Source: Clostridiaceae bacterium (GTDB lineage: Bacteria; Bacillota; Clostridia; Lachnospirales; Lachnospiraceae). Taken from it: DNA of 64,000 nt. The notes beneath the pieces are model-generated. The model saw only the letters and a list, made by a program, of their open reading frames with translations, made no database searches and was not told the DNA's origin. This document shows positions 44,788 through 52,969 of this stretch, one piece after another (positions within the stretch are counted from its first letter, which is position 1; every line of letters begins with the position of its first letter). Both the position numbers and the translations under genes were made by a program. The stretch lies in contig CABIYE010000001.1 in NCBI GenBank assembly GCA_902362865.1, forward strand, positions 417,318 to 481,317, given 5' to 3'.

Positions 44788-45445
44788 TCTTCATATGCAT
44801 GAGATGCGTTATTCAAAGGACAGTTTCCTGAAGCTGGAAGAGATGGTTGTGATTGCGAAGGAAAAGGGGTTGGATGCCATCTGCATTACAGACCATGACA
44901 GCATGGGGCTTAAGAAATTTGCACAGGAATACTCTAAGTTGGTGGACTTTCCCATATTTGTGGGAATTGAGTTTTATTCTCTGCAGGGAGATATTATTGC
45001 TTTTGGCATTGAGGAATATCCGGATCACCGGGTAAGCGCCCAGGAATTTATTGACTATGTGAAGGAGCGGGGCGGCGTATGCTACAGCGCCCATCCGTTC
45101 CGAAATAACCGGCGAGGGCTGGAAGGGCATCTGAATGAAGTGACAGGGCTTGATGGAATCGAGGTGCTGAATGGAAGCACGAAGACGGACGCCTGCCGGA
45201 CGGCGGCGGAATATGCGAAGAAGCTGGGTCTGATACCTGTAGGGGCAAGCGACTGCCATGTGCCGGAGAAGGTAGGAATCTGTGCGACCTATTTTCCTCA
45301 GGATATCCGTACACCGGATGACCTGGTGAAGGCATTCCAAGAGGGCGGAATGCTTCCGGCGTATTATCTGGACGGCGCCTACCATACGCTGGACATGGAT
45401 GCATTCCTTGCGGGGGAAATGACGGTAGACCCGGCGTCTATGTAG
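44777..45445 (+). CDS. PHP-domain phosphoesterase
   Basis: 222 aa. Metal motifs of the polymerase and histidinol phosphatase fold: DLHMHEM, ITDHDSMGLKK, GIEFYS, YSAHPFR and GASDCHVP. Proteins of this size hydrolyse small phosphate esters, such as 3',5'-bisnucleotides in the RNase AM/TrpH group, but the substrate is not established here. Its start lies inside the glycosyltransferase gene, so translation is coupled. It converges on the kinase gene that ends at 45467. Confidence 0.87.
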   Translation: MFIDLHMHEMRYSKDSFLKLEEMVVIAKEKGLDAICITDHDSMGLKKFAQEYSKLVDFPIFVGIEFYSLQGDIIAFGIEEYPDHRVSAQEFIDYVKERGGVCYSAHPFRNNRRGLEGHLNEVTGLDGIEVLNGSTKTDACRTAAEYAKKLGLIPVGASDCHVPEKVGICATYFPQDIRTPDDLVKAFQEGGMLPAYYLDGAYHTLDMDAFLAGEMTVDPASM

Positions 45446-45466
45446 GGAAAATGCCGGTTTTTATGG

Positions 45467-46753
45467 TTAAAATACAATCGTTACCGTGAACCATCCATTT
45501 TCAGCAGTAAAATGATAAAAGACGTCATGCTTTTTGCAGAAAGCCAGGATTGACCGGGTACCAATTCCGTGACCTTCCTTTTCTGATATGGGAAGTCCGT
45601 TTTTGGAGAAAGCGACGGTTCCGGTATAGGGGTTGGACACCTCCAACATGAGCTTTGGCCTGTGTATGCATTTGCAGATAATTTTTCTTTCTTCTTCAGG
45701 AAGCTTACGGCAGGCGGTGATGGCATTTTCCAGCGCATTGGCAAAAACGATGGAAAGCTCTGCGGCATCGACAGGGAGTGTGTCCGGAATGGAAAAATGT
45801 GTTTCCAGCGTGATATTCTCTGCCGCTGCCCGTTCCAGATAGGAAGACAGTGTGGCGTTCAGTATGGGGCTGCTGCAATAAAGTGCAGGAGCCTGAAGCT
45901 TATACTGCGAAATGGAATGATTGATATAATTGAGAACGGTCTGCGGTTCTTCATTTTCTACAAGGGAAGCGATGGCCTGAAGTCTGTGGCGGGTATCATG
46001 CAGGTCTATTCTTGCTTTTTCGGTTGCAGCAGATGCCTCGGAGATTCTTTCTTCCAGGCTGTGTACCTGTAATTCTAATAATTCCCGATTATGATTTGAC
46101 ATTTGAAACCGGTACTGCATGAACAGGTATTGGAACACTGCAAAATAGATAATGACAATCACTGCTCCCAGCAGGTAGATTAAAAAAATAGCAGAAGGAC
46201 TATTTATGTAATGCGTCGGATAAGCGGCAATTACGACTACAAGTACAATCAGAGAGCATGGAATCAGAGAAAGGATGCCCCAGCCTTTTTGCGTGATAGC
46301 GGTAAGCTGTAAAAACGGGCGCCGTATAAAAGCAAATTCCAATAAAATAATGAGCAGGTAAGCCGTTAGACGGAGCAGGAAGTCGGAGAATGCCGAACCA
46401 TGGATTGCAGTATTTATCAGCGTGACGGTGGCGGTAACGTACAGGGAAAATAAAATCTGTGTCGCATGGGTAAATACAGCCAATGCGGGCTGTACTTTTG
46501 CAAGTTTGTAAATCATAAGGATAGCAGGAAGAGATATTGTAAATGCAAAAACCCGTGTAAGGAACAGAAAGCCCCGGAAATAAATGATGGCGGCAGTAGA
46601 AATCACAACATAAAAAAGATACAGAGACAGGATGGCAATAATTTTTCTGAGACTGTATTTGAGTTTTGTGGTAGAACACATCATGCCCAGTGTACATATT
46701 ACGGTTAAAGTGACCTTAAATACCATATAGGGTAAATTTTGTTCAAACAGCAT
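45467..46753 (-). CDS. GHKL-type sensor histidine kinase (AgrC-like)
   Basis: 428 aa. The N-terminal half has about six membrane helices with short loops, no large extracellular domain, then a coiled dimerisation helix with the phosphoacceptor region DLHDTRHRLQA (His252). The C-terminal ATP-binding domain keeps the N box (ANALENAI) and a GHGIGTRSI glycine motif. This is the AgrC/ComD-like class paired with LytTR regulators. The start at 46753 is eight bases after GGAGG, which is inside the end of the regulator gene; the start codon begins two bases past the regulator's stop. The signal is unknown; the neighbouring binding protein is a possible partner. Confidence 0.88.
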   Translation of the reverse strand: MLFEQNLPYMVFKVTLTVICTLGMMCSTTKLKYSLRKIIAILSLYLFYVVISTAAIIYFRGFLFLTRVFAFTISLPAILMIYKLAKVQPALAVFTHATQILFSLYVTATVTLINTAIHGSAFSDFLLRLTAYLLIILLEFAFIRRPFLQLTAITQKGWGILSLIPCSLIVLVVVIAAYPTHYINSPSAIFLIYLLGAVIVIIYFAVFQYLFMQYRFQMSNHNRELLELQVHSLEERISEASAATEKARIDLHDTRHRLQAIASLVENEEPQTVLNYINHSISQYKLQAPALYCSSPILNATLSSYLERAAAENITLETHFSIPDTLPVDAAELSIVFANALENAITACRKLPEEERKIICKCIHRPKLMLEVSNPYTGTVAFSKNGLPISEKEGHGIGTRSILAFCKKHDVFYHFTAENGWFTVTIVF

Positions 46754-46754
46754 G

Positions 46755-47489
46755 TTATTCGCCTCCATTCAGCCAGTAATCGGACCATTTTGTTTTGTAT
46801 GTTTCGTATTTCCCGCGGGGAATTGAAATTTTGTGATTCCCGTTGAGGATAAGCTCATGTCTTGTGATTTCTGTGACATGGCGCAGGTTTACGACAAAAG
46901 AGGAACCCACAAGAAGAAATTCTTTGTGTTCCAGCAGCGGGGCAACGGCATTTTGAAAGGTCCCGTTAAAGGTTGCGCTACTTATAACAGAATGGTCAAT
47001 GAGATGATAACAGATCAGCCGTCTGACACGTTCGGCGTAGCAGATGTTGTGTACTGGAATGATGCGGACGGAGCCGGGCAGTTTAATAGCAACAGCCTTC
47101 TTCTGAAGCTCGGCAAAACGGTCAGCAGCCTTGTCCAGGCATCGGAATAACGGGACAGCGTCTATTGGTTTCAAAAGATACTGAAACGCTTCCACAGTAT
47201 AGGAGTCTACGGCAAAGTCGGGAGAGGTGGTTAGATAGAGAATCATCCCTTCATCGCCTTGTTCTCGCAGCGCAGAACCCAGCCTTATACCGCTCATTTC
47301 CGGCATGAGAATATCCAGTATATAGAGATCAAATCCGCCGTGTTCAGCTTTAAAGTTCAAAAGTGCTTTTGCAGAAGAAAAAGCAGACACTGTAAAAGAG
47401 TAGTTCTGCCTTATTTTCTCATATTCCTGAATCAGATTCACAATTTTCTCACGATATCGTTTTTCATCATCACATACAGCAATCCGCAT
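46755..47489 (-). CDS. LytTR-family response regulator (AgrA-like)
   Basis: 244 aa. Receiver domain with the acidic pocket CDDEKR and phosphoacceptor Asp59 (YILDILMPEMSG), then a LytTR DNA-binding domain after about residue 135 (IRIIPVHNICYAERV-type strand, FLLVGSSFVVNLRHVTEI, ISIPRGKYETYK). Such regulators bind two direct repeats spaced two helical turns, exactly what is seen 26 bp upstream at 47514-47549. I start at ATG 47489; an ATG eight residues earlier has no ribosome binding site. It is the first gene of a two-gene operon with the kinase. Confidence 0.88.
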   Translation of the reverse strand: MRIAVCDDEKRYREKIVNLIQEYEKIRQNYSFTVSAFSSAKALLNFKAEHGGFDLYILDILMPEMSGIRLGSALREQGDEGMILYLTTSPDFAVDSYTVEAFQYLLKPIDAVPLFRCLDKAADRFAELQKKAVAIKLPGSVRIIPVHNICYAERVRRLICYHLIDHSVISSATFNGTFQNAVAPLLEHKEFLLVGSSFVVNLRHVTEITRHELILNGNHKISIPRGKYETYKTKWSDYWLNGGE

Positions 47490-47513
47490 TTTTCCATTCT
47501 TTTTTAAGAACAT

Positions 47514-47549
47514 TGCAAAATTTACAATAAAGGCTGCAAAATTTACAAT
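47514..47549. promoter_or_regulatory. 15-bp direct repeat spaced 21 bp, LytTR operator candidate
   Basis: TGCAAAATTTACAAT occurs at 47514-47528 and again, identical, at 47535-47549. A 21-bp period puts both copies on the same DNA face, as for AgrA/VirR-type LytTR sites. It lies in the divergent gap between the regulator gene and the DUF6485-like gene. Confidence 0.65.
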
Positions 47550-47553
47550 TTAG

Positions 47554-47582
47554 TTCAAAAAATTGGCTCCTTCCGATAAAAT
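47554..47582 (+). promoter_or_regulatory. Promoter candidate downstream of the LytTR repeat
   Basis: TTCAAA (47554-47559), 17-bp spacer, TAAAAT (47577-47582). The poor -35 box starts five bases after the direct repeat, the position where an activator would help polymerase. Confidence 0.4.
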
Positions 47583-47710
47583 TTAAGAAATCTATAAAAA
47601 TTATGCCAAAAGTATGTGTATGTGTCAAGTGTTTTTGTCGCTTCAAGTATGCAGGAAAGACAGAAGAAGTTGGCGTGATGCATACAAAAGCAGAAAAAGG
47701 AGGAAAAAAT

Positions 47711-47902
47711 ATGGAGAATTGTGACAACAACAGACCATGCCCATGTACCTATGACTGTCCGCGACATGGAAAATGTTGTGCTTGCGTAGCGCATCACCGG
47801 GATCATAATGAGGGGGTACCCGGGTGTTTCTTTTCTACGGAAGCAGAAGCTACATATGACAGGAGCATAGAGGCATTGTGTCGCGACAAAGGAATTCTAT
47901 AA
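47711..47902 (+). CDS. Small cysteine-rich protein, DUF6485-like
   Basis: 63 aa with nine cysteines and several histidines: CPCTYDCPRHGKCCACVAHH, then GCFFSTEAEATYDRSIEALCRDKG. The pattern matches what I recall as the DUF6485 family of short clostridial proteins; a zinc or iron-sulfur site is plausible but not shown. AAAGGAGG lies eight bases before the ATG at 47711. The binding-protein gene follows after 21 bp, so the two share a transcript. Confidence 0.8.
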   Translation: MENCDNNRPCPCTYDCPRHGKCCACVAHHRDHNEGVPGCFFSTEAEATYDRSIEALCRDKGIL

Positions 47903-47923
47903 AGATAAGGAGAGTTAAGAAAG

Positions 47924-49069
47924 ATGCAAAAATCAATTTCTGCGAGATTATCGCGAGTCTGTATTTTTACAGTGGTTTTTTTATTGCTTTTTTCGCTGGC
48001 TGGGTGCAGTGATAAAGTGGAACCGGCAGAGAATACGGCGAGTTCTCCGGTGGAAGGAAAGAAGATTGCGTATATACTGAACATGCCTTCCAGCGAGATA
48101 TTTCAGCTCTGTGCCGATCAAAGTGTAGAAACGGCGGAAAAATTAGGTATGTCCTGTGATGTGTTTTTTTCTGATGGCGATGACACCGTTTTCAAAAATG
48201 ATATCACAGAGTGTGCTGAAGATGGGTATGACGGATTGTTTCTGTCACACGGAGGACAGGAGTATTCCTATGAGTTTCTGACGGAATTGCTTGAAGATTA
48301 TCCGGAACTAAAAATTGTAACTTTTGATACGCAGTTTGAAGAATCCTCCGGTGAAACAAAGAAAATAGAAGGTGTTACCCAGTTTTTCCAGGATGATGCA
48401 GGGTTTGCCACAAGTTTACTGGATTATATCTGTGAAGAATTATATCCGGAGAAGGAAACGGTAAATGTATTGAAGGTATGGGTAGGACCGAATTATATTG
48501 CTGCTTTTGACAGGAGGGAAGAAGGCTATCAGGAATATGAAACGAGCGGCAGAATTCATACACTGGAAGTGATTGGACCGACAGACTACAGCGATGCTAC
48601 AGCTTCCATGTATGAGGTGATGCGTGCCACTTTGATGAAATACGACGAGGGGGAGATTGACGCTGTATGGGTTGCTTATGACGCCTACGCGCAGGGGTGC
48701 TACCAGGCATTAAAAGAACTGGGCAGAGATATTCCCCTTGTATCGGTAGATATCTGCAATGAGGATATCCGTTATATGTTAGAGGACAGCTCCCAATGGA
48801 AAGCTTGTGCCTGCACGGATTTTAAGGCGAATGGCGAACAGGGGATCAGGACTTTAGCGTTGGAATTAAACGGCGATTATGAAGACATTACAGATCCCGG
48901 GACGGGCGAGGCAACAGATTATTTTGAGATGCCTGCTTGTCTTATTACACAGGATATGCTGAAAAGCGATACGACAATTGAAAATATTTACGATGTTGCT
49001 CCCAAACAGTATGGAGCCGTAGAAAATTACATGACGAATGACTGGCTGAAGGAGTGCATTGGATATTAA
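47924..49069 (+). CDS. Orphan sugar-binding-type lipoprotein (type 1 periplasmic-binding fold)
   Basis: 381 aa. Signal peptide with lipobox LAGC, so it is anchored on the outer face of the membrane. The mature part starts KKIAYILNMPSSEIFQLCAD and alternates strand and helix as in type 1 (LacI/RbsB-like) binding proteins; the second lobe has VWVAYDAYAQGCYQALKELG. No permease or ATPase is nearby. Because it faces a GHKL/LytTR system across a LytTR-like operator, it may present a ligand to the kinase or be its regulatory target. Autoinducer-2 and sugar binding proteins share this fold; the ligand is unknown. Confidence 0.82.
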   Translation: MQKSISARLSRVCIFTVVFLLLFSLAGCSDKVEPAENTASSPVEGKKIAYILNMPSSEIFQLCADQSVETAEKLGMSCDVFFSDGDDTVFKNDITECAEDGYDGLFLSHGGQEYSYEFLTELLEDYPELKIVTFDTQFEESSGETKKIEGVTQFFQDDAGFATSLLDYICEELYPEKETVNVLKVWVGPNYIAAFDRREEGYQEYETSGRIHTLEVIGPTDYSDATASMYEVMRATLMKYDEGEIDAVWVAYDAYAQGCYQALKELGRDIPLVSVDICNEDIRYMLEDSSQWKACACTDFKANGEQGIRTLALELNGDYEDITDPGTGEATDYFEMPACLITQDMLKSDTTIENIYDVAPKQYGAVENYMTNDWLKECIGY

Positions 49070-49090
49070 AAAGATATGTGAAAAGAATGG

Positions 49091-49120
49091 TTGACAAATA
49101 GAGACGTTTTCCACTATAAT
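49091..49120 (+). promoter_or_regulatory. Promoter of the ilvBN T-box transcript
   Basis: Perfect TTGACA (49091-49096) and TATAAT (49115-49120), 18-bp spacer. Confidence 0.8.
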
Positions 49121-49127
49121 AATAACA

Positions 49128-49458
49128 ATTATCGAGCAAATGCTATGACAAGGAGGAGTACATAGGTATTCGGAAGCAAAGAGAGGAGATGGAAGGTGCG
49201 AATCTCCGTGACGGACTTATGGAAGTAGCCTTTGAGCAGTGAACCGAACGTGTCTGTTTGTGCCAAGGAGTACAGGATATTAGTAGACTTCAACGTATTC
49301 CCTACGTTACAGGGGAACTGTATCGAAGCAGAAGATCGGCGCACAGATGCCGGGCAGCAGGCTTCTGTACAGACAGAGTGCAGAGAGGTTCTCTGAATTT
49401 AGGTGGTAACACGGATGAAAAGATTCGCCCTAAGCTAAGAATAGCTTAGGGCTTTTTT
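49128..49458 (+). promoter_or_regulatory. T-box riboswitch controlling ilvBN, specifier probably GUA (Val)
   Basis: The leader contains the T-box antiterminator sequence AGGTGGTAACACGGA (49401-49415) and the final terminator GCCCTAAGCT / AGCTTAGGGC followed by T residues (49427-49458). In Stem I, CATAGGT pairs with ACTTATG, leaving a specifier loop GAAGTAG just before CCTTTGAGC. Aligned with the glyQS T-box, the codon is GTA. Uncharged tRNA-Val binding would favour read-through into acetolactate synthase. The specifier is my reading and the least certain part. Confidence 0.85.
49427..49458 (+). terminator. T-box-regulated terminator before ilvB
   Basis: Ten-base stem GCCCTAAGCT / AGCTTAGGGC with a six-base loop and TTTTTT. 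It competes with the antiterminator that includes the T-box sequence. Confidence 0.88.
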
Positions 49459-49490
49459 ATATCCGAAGAACTGAAACAGGAGGGTATGTC

Positions 49491-51212
49491 ATGAAGAAGA
49501 TTTCAGGAAACAAGTTATTGGTGAAGGCGCTGAAGGAAGAAGGAGTCGATACATTGTTCGGCTATCCGGGTGCCTGTACCATTGATATCAGTGACGAGTT
49601 ATATAAGCAGGATTATACGAAGGTAATCCTTCCAAGGCAGGAAGTGGCTCTGGTGCATGAAGCAGATGCCTACGCCCGCTCCACAGGAAAGGTCGGTGTA
49701 TGTCTGGTAACCAGCGGGCCGGGAGCGACGAATCTGGTTACGGGACTTGCTACTGCTTATTATGACAGCGTGCCGTTGGTATGTTTTACCGGACAAGTGG
49801 CAAGGCATTTGATTGGGAATGATGCTTTCCAGGAAGTGGATATTGTGGGGATTACCAGGAGTATCACCAAGTATGGTGTGACGGTCCGTAACAGGGAAGA
49901 TCTGGGGAGAATAGTGAAAGAGGCTTTCTATATTGCAAGGACGGGAAGACCCGGACCGGTGCTTATAGACCTGCCCAAGGATGTGATGGGAGAGCTGGGA
50001 AGCGCAGAGTATCCGAAGGAAGTCAATATCCGCGGATATAAGCCCAATACCAGCGTTCATATCGGACAGTTAAAGCGTGCGATTAAGATGTTGAATAAGG
50101 CAGAACGTCCGCTGTTCCTTGCCGGAGGCGGAGTGAACATTGCCCATGCAAATAAGGAATTTACGGAGTTGGTGGAGAAGACCAATGTTCCGGTCATTAC
50201 AACAGTAATGGGACGCGGGGCGATTCCGACGAATCATCCGCTGTTTATTGGTAATCTTGGTATGCATGGTGCTTATGCGGCAAATATGTCTGTCGGCGAA
50301 TGTGATCTTCTTTTCTCTATTGGAACAAGATTTAACGACCGTATTACCGGAAAGCTGCACTCTTTTGCCCCGAAGGCGCAGATTGTACATATTGATATCG
50401 ACACGGCGGCGATTTCTAAAAATGTTCAGGTTGACGTGCCGATTGTAGCAGATGCAAAAGAAGCGGTTACAAAGATGCTGGAATATGTGGAAGTATGCGA
50501 TACAAAGAACTGGCTGTCAAAGATAGCTGCGTGGAAAGCAGAACATCCGATGGTGATGAAGAAAAAACCGATTATGACGCCGCAGGATATTATTGATGCG
50601 ATTAATGAATCTTTTGAAAAAGCAATTGTTGTAACGGACGTGGGGCAGCACCAGATGTTTACCGCACAGTTTTTGGAGCTGGACGAGAATAAGAAGCTTC
50701 TGATGTCCGGCGGGCTGGGAACGATGGGGTACGGGCTGCCGGGAGCAATCGGCGCGCAGATCGGCAATCCGGATACTCCGGTTATCTCTATCTCCGGTGA
50801 CGGCGGTATGCAGATGAATATTCAGGAGCTTGCAACGGCGGTTCTGGAGGAACTTCCGATTATCTCCTGTATCTTTAATAACAGCAATCTGGGAATGGTT
50901 CGCCAGTGGCAGAAATTGTTCTATGGCAAACGGTATTCTATGACGTGTCTGCGCTCCGGCGCTGCCTGCCGCGGGAAATGCGGGGAAGTGCCGTGCCCTG
51001 AGTATACGCCTGATTTTGTGAAACTGGCGGAAAGCTACGGGGCGAAGGGAATCCGCGTAACGAAGAAAGAAGAGATTCTGCCGGCATTTGAGGAAGCGCG
51101 AAAGAGCAAGAAGGTACCGACGATTATTGAGTTTACGATTGACCCGGAGGATTTGGTTTATCCTATGATTCAGCCGGGCGGGACGCTGGAAGATATGATT
51201 TTGGACTGTTAG
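49491..51212 (+). CDS. ilvB: Acetolactate synthase, large (catalytic) subunit
   Basis: 573 aa ThDP enzyme for the first step of valine, leucine and isoleucine synthesis. The N-terminal catalytic Glu is in PRQEVALVHEADAYA, the middle domain binds FAD, and the ThDP/Mg motif is GDGGMQMNIQELATAVLE to NNSNLGMVRQWQ. After YGKRYSMT there is an unusual Cys-rich insertion with Cys486, 493, 497 and 502, before PEYTPDFVKLAESYG. The strong binding site CAGGAGGG precedes the ATG. The regulatory subunit follows 12 bp downstream; expression is governed by the T-box. Confidence 0.95.
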   Translation: MKKISGNKLLVKALKEEGVDTLFGYPGACTIDISDELYKQDYTKVILPRQEVALVHEADAYARSTGKVGVCLVTSGPGATNLVTGLATAYYDSVPLVCFTGQVARHLIGNDAFQEVDIVGITRSITKYGVTVRNREDLGRIVKEAFYIARTGRPGPVLIDLPKDVMGELGSAEYPKEVNIRGYKPNTSVHIGQLKRAIKMLNKAERPLFLAGGGVNIAHANKEFTELVEKTNVPVITTVMGRGAIPTNHPLFIGNLGMHGAYAANMSVGECDLLFSIGTRFNDRITGKLHSFAPKAQIVHIDIDTAAISKNVQVDVPIVADAKEAVTKMLEYVEVCDTKNWLSKIAAWKAEHPMVMKKKPIMTPQDIIDAINESFEKAIVVTDVGQHQMFTAQFLELDENKKLLMSGGLGTMGYGLPGAIGAQIGNPDTPVISISGDGGMQMNIQELATAVLEELPIISCIFNNSNLGMVRQWQKLFYGKRYSMTCLRSGAACRGKCGEVPCPEYTPDFVKLAESYGAKGIRVTKKEEILPAFEEARKSKKVPTIIEFTIDPEDLVYPMIQPGGTLEDMILDC

Positions 51213-51224
51213 AAAGGAGCAGGG

Positions 51225-51737
51225 ATGATGAGTAACGGAATGAAGAAAAGATGGATTTCACTGTATGTGGAGAATCAGGTAGGTGTTCTTTCTAAAATCT
51301 CCGGATTGTTTTCTGGTAAATCTTACAATCTGGACAGCCTGACAGTGGGGACAACAGAAGATCCGACGATTTCCAGGATGACCATTGCGACGGTCAGTGA
51401 TGATGAGACATTTGAGCAGATTAAGAAGCAGTTAAACCGTCTGGTGGAGGTTATCAAGGTAATTGATTTTACGGATATCTTTGTAAGGATGAAGGAGATT
51501 CTCTACGTGAAGGTGAAAAAATGTACGCCGGAGGATAAGGCGGAGTTGTTCCAGATTGCGGAGACCTTCAAAGCGAAAGTGATTGATTACGGAAAAGACA
51601 GCCTGCTTCTGGAGTTTGTACAGACGGCAACCAAGAATGATGCGGTAATTAAGCTGATGAAAGAAGAGTTTCAGAGTATAGAGGTTGTAAGAGGCGGAAG
51701 TGTGGGAATTGAATCTATCAGTATGATGGAGAGATAG
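51225..51737 (+). CDS. ilvN: Acetolactate synthase, small (regulatory) subunit
   Basis: 170 aa. The N-terminal ACT domain starts WISLYVENQVGVLSKISGLFSGKSYNLDSLTVG and is the site of feedback inhibition, usually by valine. A second regulatory half follows (KVKKCTPEDKAELFQIAETF to GIESISMME). AAAGGAG is five bases before the first of two overlapping ATG codons. It forms a heteromeric complex with the IlvB protein just upstream. Confidence 0.93.
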   Translation: MMSNGMKKRWISLYVENQVGVLSKISGLFSGKSYNLDSLTVGTTEDPTISRMTIATVSDDETFEQIKKQLNRLVEVIKVIDFTDIFVRMKEILYVKVKKCTPEDKAELFQIAETFKAKVIDYGKDSLLLEFVQTATKNDAVIKLMKEEFQSIEVVRGGSVGIESISMMER

Positions 51738-51791
51738 AAATGGCAGGACACATCTGGAATCATTGTTTTTACGGAAAAACCGAGTGCGCTC

Positions 51792-51820
51792 TTGAATTTT
51801 AAATATGATCGTACTATAAT
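51792..51820 (+). promoter_or_regulatory. Predicted promoter of ilvE
   Basis: TTGAAT (51792-51797), 17-bp spacer, TATAAT (51815-51820), 45 bp before the ilvE start codon. It suggests ilvE is not only controlled by the T-box transcript. Confidence 0.6.
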
Positions 51821-51864
51821 GAAGGAAGATTGGAAGAAGTTATCAAAGAATGGAGGAAGTTTCG

Positions 51865-52890
51865 ATGGAAAAGAAGAATATTGACTGGTCAAATTTGGGA
51901 TTCGGATATATGCAGACAGATAAGAGATACGTTTCTAACTATAAAGACGGAGCGTGGGATGAGGGCGTGCTGACCTCCGATGCGAATGTAGTGATTAATG
52001 AGTGTGCCGGTGTACTGCAGTATGCGCAGACCTGTTTTGAAGGGCTGAAGGCTTATACAACGGAAGATGGGCGTATTGTAATGTTCCGCCCTGACCTGAA
52101 CGCATCCAGGATGGCAGATTCAGCTAAGCGGCTGGAGATGCCGGTGTTCCCGGAAGACAGATTTGTTGAGGCAGTACATAAGGTAGTAGAGGCGAATAAA
52201 GCTTATGTTCCGCCGTATGGTTCCGGAGCAACTTTATACGTTCGTCCGTATATGTTCGGTTCTAATGCTGTCATTGGTGTAAAACCGGCAGATGAATATC
52301 AGTTCCGTGTATTTACGACTCCGGTAGGACCGTATTTTAAGGGCGGCGCGAAGCCGATTACGATCAGAGTTTGTGACTTTGACCGTGCGGCGCCTCATGG
52401 GACAGGCCATGTAAAGGCGGGACTTAACTATGCAATGAGCCTTCATGCAATTGTGGACGCTCATAAGCAGGGATACGATGAAAATATGTATCTGGATGCT
52501 GCTACCCGGACGAAGGTTGAAGAGACCGGTGGAGCGAACTTTATCTTTATTACCAAAGATAACAAGGTAGTAACGCCGAAGTCACATACCATTCTTCCGT
52601 CTATTACCAGACGTTCTCTGATGTATGTGGCAGAGAAATACCTGGGATTGGAAGTAGAGGAGAGAGAAGTATACCTTGATGAAGTGAAAGATTTTGCAGA
52701 ATGCGGACTCTGCGGTACGGCGGCGGTTATCTCTCCGGTAGGAAAGATTGTAGACCACGGTACGGAAATTTGTTTCCCAAGCGGTATGGAAGAGATGGGA
52801 CCTACAACGAAGAAACTTTATGATACGTTGACCGGAATCCAGATGGGACACATTGAGGCTCCGGAAGGATGGATTCATGTAGTTTGCTAG
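51865..52890 (+). CDS. ilvE: Branched-chain amino acid aminotransferase
   Basis: 341 aa. PLP enzyme for the last step of valine, leucine and isoleucine synthesis. Fold-type IV features: YAQTCFEGLKAY, RPDLNASRMADSAKRL, LYVRPYMFG, HVKAGLNYAMSLHA with the likely PLP Lys, and the cofactor-loop EETGGANFIFI. The start at 51865 has GGAGG at eight bases. It has its own promoter and is followed by a strong terminator. Confidence 0.94.
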   Translation: MEKKNIDWSNLGFGYMQTDKRYVSNYKDGAWDEGVLTSDANVVINECAGVLQYAQTCFEGLKAYTTEDGRIVMFRPDLNASRMADSAKRLEMPVFPEDRFVEAVHKVVEANKAYVPPYGSGATLYVRPYMFGSNAVIGVKPADEYQFRVFTTPVGPYFKGGAKPITIRVCDFDRAAPHGTGHVKAGLNYAMSLHAIVDAHKQGYDENMYLDAATRTKVEETGGANFIFITKDNKVVTPKSHTILPSITRRSLMYVAEKYLGLEVEEREVYLDEVKDFAECGLCGTAAVISPVGKIVDHGTEICFPSGMEEMGPTTKKLYDTLTGIQMGHIEAPEGWIHVVC

Positions 52891-52908
52891 AATAAGCTTA
52901 TATAGAGG

Positions 52909-52940
52909 CGGGGCAGACAGGGAGATTGTCTGCCCCGTTT
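52909..52940 (+). terminator. Terminator of ilvE
   Basis: Perfect 11-bp stem CGGGGCAGACA / TGTCTGCCCCG followed by TTT. Confidence 0.85.
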
Positions 52941-52969
52941 GGTATAGAAAGGAAGCCGGAGGACAGGGA

